Shown here: positions 60,701 to 64,000 of the stretch, piece by piece
Layout: every line of letters starts with the position of its first letter
Position numbering within the stretch: position 1 is the first letter of the stretch
Assembly: GCF_027359675.1 (NCBI RefSeq)
Contig: NZ_CP114790.1
Coordinates: 25,414-89,413, forward strand
Source of the DNA: Roseibium sp. Sym1
Lineage (GTDB): Bacteria; Pseudomonadota; Alphaproteobacteria; Rhizobiales; Stappiaceae
Reading direction: 5' to 3'
DNA: 64,000 nucleotides
Notes under the pieces: generated by a model
Database searches by the model: none
Told to the model about the DNA's origin: nothing
The model's input: the letters and a program-made list of their open reading frames with translations, nothing else
Translations under genes and position numbers: made by a program

Positions 60701-62872
60701 AGCGCCAAGCCGCGCGGTGATGTCCGACGGGCTGAGATCGGCCGGCTGCACCGCTTCGAGCGCTTCGACATTGCGCTTGTAAGCCGGATCGAGTTCGGCG
60801 GCGGCTTGCGCCATCGCCAGCTTGTCGCGCACCGGGCCTGAGAGATAGGCGTCGGAGGTCTGCCACTCGCCGTTCGCCGGGTCCCGGTAGATCGCGCTGC
60901 CGAGCGCCTCGATCACAGTGGTGCGGTCCTCATGCAGCAACTCGGCAATATGGTCGAGATCGACACGGCCGCGCTCGTTGAGGACGACGGCGAGCGCATC
61001 TGCTGCATTGGTAATGACCGGGACGACCCGCGGTGCAATCACCCGTTCGGAGAAAATCGGGCCGGGCTTGGCCGTATCCGTGTCGAGATCGTAGGTCTCG
61101 ATGGAGGCGACGAGCCAGCAGTCCGGGTCGTCGAGAAAGGGCTGCAGGTTCGGTCGGCGATGCGTCTCGCGGGTTTCGCCGGTCTGATGGTTCTCGGTGA
61201 TCGAGACCCTGGTATGGTTGATCGGCCCGAAGTCGCGCACAAAGCTCGACCAGGCGATGCGCAGTTTGACCTGAAGGTCCCGCCACGGCCGATCGGTCTC
61301 CTGGGCTTTCAGAACAGCACGCACGGCGTCGCGGATCGGGATCAGTTTTTTGACAATGTTGATCTGTTTTTCGGAAAACCCCTCGCCGGATCGGCCCTTA
61401 CGGACGGGAACCGGACTGGACTTGCCGTCGATCACCTGCATGAGGCCTTTCGACGGATGATAGAAGAAGCTGCCCTCGCGGACATGGCGTTCTTCGGGCC
61501 TGGCGACATCACTGCTTGCCGGGCAAAGCTCGAGATCGAAATCGATCGTGTCTGGCTCGCCATCATAGACGGCGTCCGGAAGAGAGAGGATGGCGGTATC
61601 GAGATCAGCCTCGAGATCGCCCTCGGAGGGCAGGCAGGTATAGGTCTCTCCGAATGGACCGGATGTAGTCGCGTGGTGGCCAAGCACGTGATCCGGATGC
61701 TCGGCGAACCACCGATTGACGCGGAGGGACTCAACGCCCTCCCCGGCAGAAACGACCTCGGCCAGATCCAGCCAGGCCGTATCGCTCTGGGTTTCGCCCG
61801 GCTTGCGCTTGCGGAAAAACAGGATGTCGACGACGACGTCGGTGCCGGCATCAGCGCGAAAACTGCCTTCGGGCAGGCGGATCGCCGCGGTCAGATCGGC
61901 GGATCTGGCGATGTGTTCGCGTGCTGTGGCGTCCGCCTTGTCCATCGTGCCCGATGAAGCGACGAAGGCGGCGAGCGCGCCGGGTTTCAAAAGATCGATC
62001 GACCGGGTGATGAAATAATCATGCAGCCGCAGTCCTATCGAACGGTATGCGCGGTCAGAGCGCACGGTCCGGTCGGAAAAGGGTGGATTGCCGATGACGA
62101 GATCGAAATGCGCTGGCAGGTCTGTGCGCGCGAAATCGCCCTCGACGATCCGGGCAACCGGCTGCAGCAGCCGGGTTATCCGCGCGGTGACCGGATCAAG
62201 CTCAACGCCGGTAACGAACGAGGTCTTACGGAAAGCTTCGGGCATCATTGCCGGGAAAAGTCCCGTACCGATCCCTGGCTCAAGCACGCGGCCGCCGCGC
62301 CAACCGAGGCGCAGCAAGCCCTTCCACATCGCCCGAACGATGAACTCGGGCGTGAAATGCGCATATTGCGTGCAGCGGGCAAGCGACGCGTAATCGGCCT
62401 CGCTCACCGCCTCCAGCAAGCCCTCGCCAAGGTCTTCCCAACCATCACGGAACCCGTCCTCACCCGGCCGGGTGAAGATTGCATTGGCGAGGTCGGAGGC
62501 GCCGAAGCCGGTAAAGCGGATGAGACGCGCCTGCTCTTCCCTACTCGCGGGCCGGTCCTCGGCCGCAATCGCCGTGGCAAGCTGGATCGCCTCGAGATTG
62601 TCGCGGGCGCGGGCTTTCCAGCCCTTCGCCAGCGCACGGCTTCCGGGAAGACGAAAATTGCTGCCGCGCTCCGGCGCTTCCGCGGACTGTCGCTCCGAAG
62701 GCTGCCGGCTTTTGGACCGCTTGACCGGCGCGGTCGCTGGCGGCCGGGCAGTCTCGTCAGGTTCGATCACCGGGCTTTCGGTAAAGGCAGTAACGCCGAG
62801 GCCCAGACCGGAAGAGAGCGCGCTCTGCGAACTGCCGAACATGTCGAGATTGAAGGGATCGTGGTCAGCCAT
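57764..62872 (-). CDS. Giant DNA methylase plus SNF2-like helicase (DarB-like antirestriction)
   Basis: 1702-aa protein. The start MADHDPFNLDMFGSSQSAL at 62872 follows GGAG. The N-terminal half holds an adenine-methylase-like domain with NPPFSD near residue 262 and LEPGIGTGLFPAMMPEAFRK (SAM motif) near 210. The C-terminal half is a superfamily 2 helicase: AVGAGKTMTMAAAIMEQRR near residue 895, DEAQEFRKLSF near 1053 and QREGRIERQGNQ near 1403. Related P1 DarB protects injected DNA from type I restriction. It lies in the region expected to enter first, so an anti-restriction role is likely. Confidence 0.88.
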   Translation of the reverse strand: MADHDPFNLDMFGSSQSALSSGLGLGVTAFTESPVIEPDETARPPATAPVKRSKSRQPSERQSAEAPERGSNFRLPGSRALAKGWKARARDNLEAIQLATAIAAEDRPASREEQARLIRFTGFGASDLANAIFTRPGEDGFRDGWEDLGEGLLEAVSEADYASLARCTQYAHFTPEFIVRAMWKGLLRLGWRGGRVLEPGIGTGLFPAMMPEAFRKTSFVTGVELDPVTARITRLLQPVARIVEGDFARTDLPAHFDLVIGNPPFSDRTVRSDRAYRSIGLRLHDYFITRSIDLLKPGALAAFVASSGTMDKADATAREHIARSADLTAAIRLPEGSFRADAGTDVVVDILFFRKRKPGETQSDTAWLDLAEVVSAGEGVESLRVNRWFAEHPDHVLGHHATTSGPFGETYTCLPSEGDLEADLDTAILSLPDAVYDGEPDTIDFDLELCPASSDVARPEERHVREGSFFYHPSKGLMQVIDGKSSPVPVRKGRSGEGFSEKQINIVKKLIPIRDAVRAVLKAQETDRPWRDLQVKLRIAWSSFVRDFGPINHTRVSITENHQTGETRETHRRPNLQPFLDDPDCWLVASIETYDLDTDTAKPGPIFSERVIAPRVVPVITNAADALAVVLNERGRVDLDHIAELLHEDRTTVIEALGSAIYRDPANGEWQTSDAYLSGPVRDKLAMAQAAAELDPAYKRNVEALEAVQPADLSPSDITARLGAPWIPATDVVDFVKETMGADIRIHHLAELASWTVDARMLAYRAEGTSEWGTKRRHAGELLDDALNSRVPQIFDTVRDGDSERRVLNVVDTEAAKEKLARIKTAFQTWVWSDPDRTDRLARVYNDTFNNIAPRSFNGDHLQLPGASSAFGLYGHQKRGIWRIISAGSTYLAHAVGAGKTMTMAAAIMEQRRLGLISKAMLVVPGHCLAQAAREFLALYPTARILVADETNFSKDKRHRFLSRAAMASWDAIIITHSAFKFIAVPAAFEKQMIEDELGVYEDLLTRVESDDRVSRKRLERLKEGLRDRLESLGSVKDDLLTISEIGIDQIIVDEAQEFRKLSFATNMSTLKGVDPNGSQRAWDLYVKSRLIETKNPGRALVLASGTPITNTLGEMFSVQRFLGFDALKERGLHEFDAWASTFGDVATELELQPSGKYKPVSRFATFVNVPELIAMFRSFADVVLPADLKQYVKVPALSTGKRQIITAKPTKDFKLYQQVLEARIQAIEKREGPAKPGDDILLSVITDGRHAAIDLRLVDFGEENEPDNKLNKLIENSIRIWKETGENEYLTREGVPFDLPGAAQMIFSDLGTINVEKSRGFSAYRWIRDELVRRGVPASEIAFMQDYKKTEAKQRLFADVNAGKVRFLIGSSETMGTGVNAQLRLKALHHLDVPWLPSQIEQREGRIERQGNQHDEIDIFAYATEGSMDAQMWQNNERKARFIAAALSGDTSVRRLEDLGEGQANQFAMAKAIASGDQRLMQKAGLEADIARLERLRAAHRDDQFAVRRQIRNAERDIELYTRRIAEIGKDIERRIPTSGDAFAMTVGGQSFTERKPAGRALMKEIMTLVHLREEDETTLAAIGGFDLIFSGQRFGQDDFRYDVTLARCGAETGIDLALTVTPLGAVSRIEHVLSDFEEERAQYRFRLDDAKRRLASYQSRQGGEFGFEVELAEKRRQLAEIEADLADEVLKEGKKAAEAA

Positions 62873-62959
62873 AGTGGGTTTCTCCTGGATTGCGGGCGCA
62901 CGAGACCGCACCGCCATGCGAACCGGCGGCGTGGGAACCGTGCGGGATTAAAAAAGGGG

Positions 62960-63358
62960 TTAGCGGGTGATCAGCGAGAACGAGATGTCGTTCTCGGTAA
63001 GCTGGATGCCGAGATGAGTGGCTCCGGGATTCCGGTCAAAACTTGGATTGAGCAGATCGGCATCGATGAACTCGACACCATCGTCGCCTCCGAAGTGCTG
63101 GCGCTTGTAGTCCCACCAGTCGGGATTGGCCTTCGGATCGCATTCGCCGGCATAGACCACGAGTGGTCTTTGTCTATCAGTGAGCTTGCCGTTGGACATC
63201 ACGTAGACGCCTTCGTCGCCAACCAGCCAGAAACCGGGCTTCTCGCACTCGTCTTGCCTCTCGCCAAAATAAGGGTTGCGGAAGCCGCCACTGGCCGCGG
63301 CATCCGCTTCTCCGCGCGCAATGACATTGCGGACTGCAGAAATTTCAAATGTGAACAT
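62960..63358 (-). CDS. DUF3085 family plasmid protein
   Basis: 132-aa protein: MFTFEISAVRNVIARGEADA, GFWLVGDEGVYVMSNGKL, VYAGECDPKANPDWWDYKR, VEFIDADLL. This is the DUF3085 pattern. ATG at 63358 has GAGG upstream; GTG at 63370 overlapping the previous stop is an alternative. The function is unknown. It is almost always next to DUF1419 and the methylase/helicase gene. Confidence 0.82.
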   Translation of the reverse strand: MFTFEISAVRNVIARGEADAAASGGFRNPYFGERQDECEKPGFWLVGDEGVYVMSNGKLTDRQRPLVVYAGECDPKANPDWWDYKRQHFGGDDGVEFIDADLLNPSFDRNPGATHLGIQLTENDISFSLITR

Positions 63359-63366
63359 GGGTCGCC

Positions 63367-63963
63367 TCACGCAGCTTCAAGCGCAGGCAGGTGGCGCAGT
63401 TGAACGGGCAGCTTTTCCGAGATCTGCGCATCGCTCAAGGTTTCGAGCAGCTGAAACCGCGTCCCCGGCTGGCCGTGCACGAAAACCGTGCGCTTGCCGC
63501 GATGCTTAGGGCTGAAATCCTCACCGGCATATCCGCGATAATCGTCATGCGTGGCGCTCCAGATATGCTCGATCCGCTCCTCACGGGTCATCGCCTTGAC
63601 CGGCCAGTGCTCGCGCTCGATGATGGCCCCGCGCATGGCGTATGGGGAGCGCGGATCGGACAGATCGCAATAGGCGTGGAAGAACCGCGTCACGCCGTCG
63701 AGGCGCAAGTTATAGAAGACGCTGGTGATGCTGCCGGTCAGGAATTCGCGCATGGCGAACATGCCCCCGCGCATCCAGAGCGGCGGCAGGATGTCGAGCA
63801 TGTAGTCGTGCTGGTCTTGCGCGATTTCGAACCATTCGCCGGCATAAAGCGCGCTGTCATCCTTCTGCCGGCGATCGGGCCGCTGCGCGTGACGGTCGAA
63901 CAGACGAAACATCTGGCGGCGGTCGGTGACACCGAAATAGATCTTGCGGATTGGAGAGGTCAT
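63367..63963 (-). CDS. DUF1419 family plasmid protein
   Basis: 198-aa protein: IRKIYFGVTDRRQMFRLFDRH, YAGEWFEIAQDQHDYMLDIL, PPLWMRGGMFAMREFLTGSI, FFHAYCDLSD. AAGGAG precedes the ATG at 63963. DUF1419 has no known role and occurs in the same gene order on many rhizobial plasmids. The operon continues beyond the right edge of the window upstream, if it has more genes. Confidence 0.85.
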   Translation of the reverse strand: MTSPIRKIYFGVTDRRQMFRLFDRHAQRPDRRQKDDSALYAGEWFEIAQDQHDYMLDILPPLWMRGGMFAMREFLTGSITSVFYNLRLDGVTRFFHAYCDLSDPRSPYAMRGAIIEREHWPVKAMTREERIEHIWSATHDDYRGYAGEDFSPKHRGKRTVFVHGQPGTRFQLLETLSDAQISEKLPVQLRHLPALEAA

Positions 63964-64000
63964 GGCGGGCTCCTTTGAGGCCTGTCACGGGCTGGAGCGC

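Noticed and set aside
57941..63403. Plus-strand frames up to 460 residues opposite the methylase/helicase gene
   Set aside because: Antisense shadows of a GC-rich gene with clear NPPF and helicase motifs.

Overview
The window looks like part of a large conjugative plasmid, or a plasmid-derived island, of an alphaproteobacterium (Hyphomicrobiales/Rhodobacterales type, possibly marine). The reasons are a trbE-J-K-L-F-G-H-I mating-pair operon in the Ti/IncP order, a separate traA-F-B-H / traC-D-G transfer module in the Agrobacterium Ti arrangement, and a backbone of ArdC, DUF736, ParB-like, methylase/helicase, DUF3085 and DUF1419 genes that is common on rhizobial and roseobacter plasmids. No replication genes (repABC), rRNA, tRNA or CRISPR array were seen.

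Layout. 0-7.7 kb: trb type IV secretion operon, entered part-way through trbE. 7.7-9.5 kb: remains of an IS3-type and an ISNCY-type element. 9.7-20.4 kb: a metal-response island with a MerR-family regulator, an envelope/redox operon (hypothetical, DsbB, DsbA-like, PCuAC, SCO, DUF411, LspA), a transglutaminase-like protein with a CDF metal exporter, two L,D-transpeptidases, a Cys-rich secreted protein and a CadA/ZntA-type P-type ATPase. Three promoters in it share the same architecture: TTGAA(C/G), a 19-base spacer carrying a CT(A/C)TAG dyad, and a -10 box, as expected for MerR-family control. 20.4-25.9 kb: DUF1624 membrane protein, YafK-like L,D-transpeptidase, a broken IS1595 element, a YnfA-like protein and a BTLCP protease. 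26-30.8 kb: a DtxR/MntR-family regulator divergent from a tightly coupled operon of a di-heme cytochrome c peroxidase-like protein and a PhnD/PhnC/PhnE-like ABC transporter, with an inverted repeat at the operon promoter. 31.1-36.8 kb: one IS66 element nested inside another, each with its own perfect 8-bp target duplication. 36.9-39.1 kb: an AT-rich PCuAC-like gene and an intact IS481-family element.

39.2-47.9 kb: transfer module traH-traB-traF-traA on the minus strand and traC-traD-traG on the plus strand. Between them lies a RSF1010/Ti-like oriT (hairpin followed by TAAGTGCG/CTCT) and then a cluster of perfect hairpins. 47.9-64 kb: two toxin-antitoxin modules and a long, almost entirely minus-strand set of plasmid genes (DUF736, ArdC, DUF7007-like cluster, ParB-like, 1702-aa methylase/helicase, DUF3085, DUF1419). 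If the nick polarity follows RSF1010, this is the leading region: it enters the recipient first, and the transferred strand is directly the template for these genes, which fits an anti-defence role.

Specific gene names come from recognised motifs and order. No database search was run, and all functional assignments are by pattern recognition.
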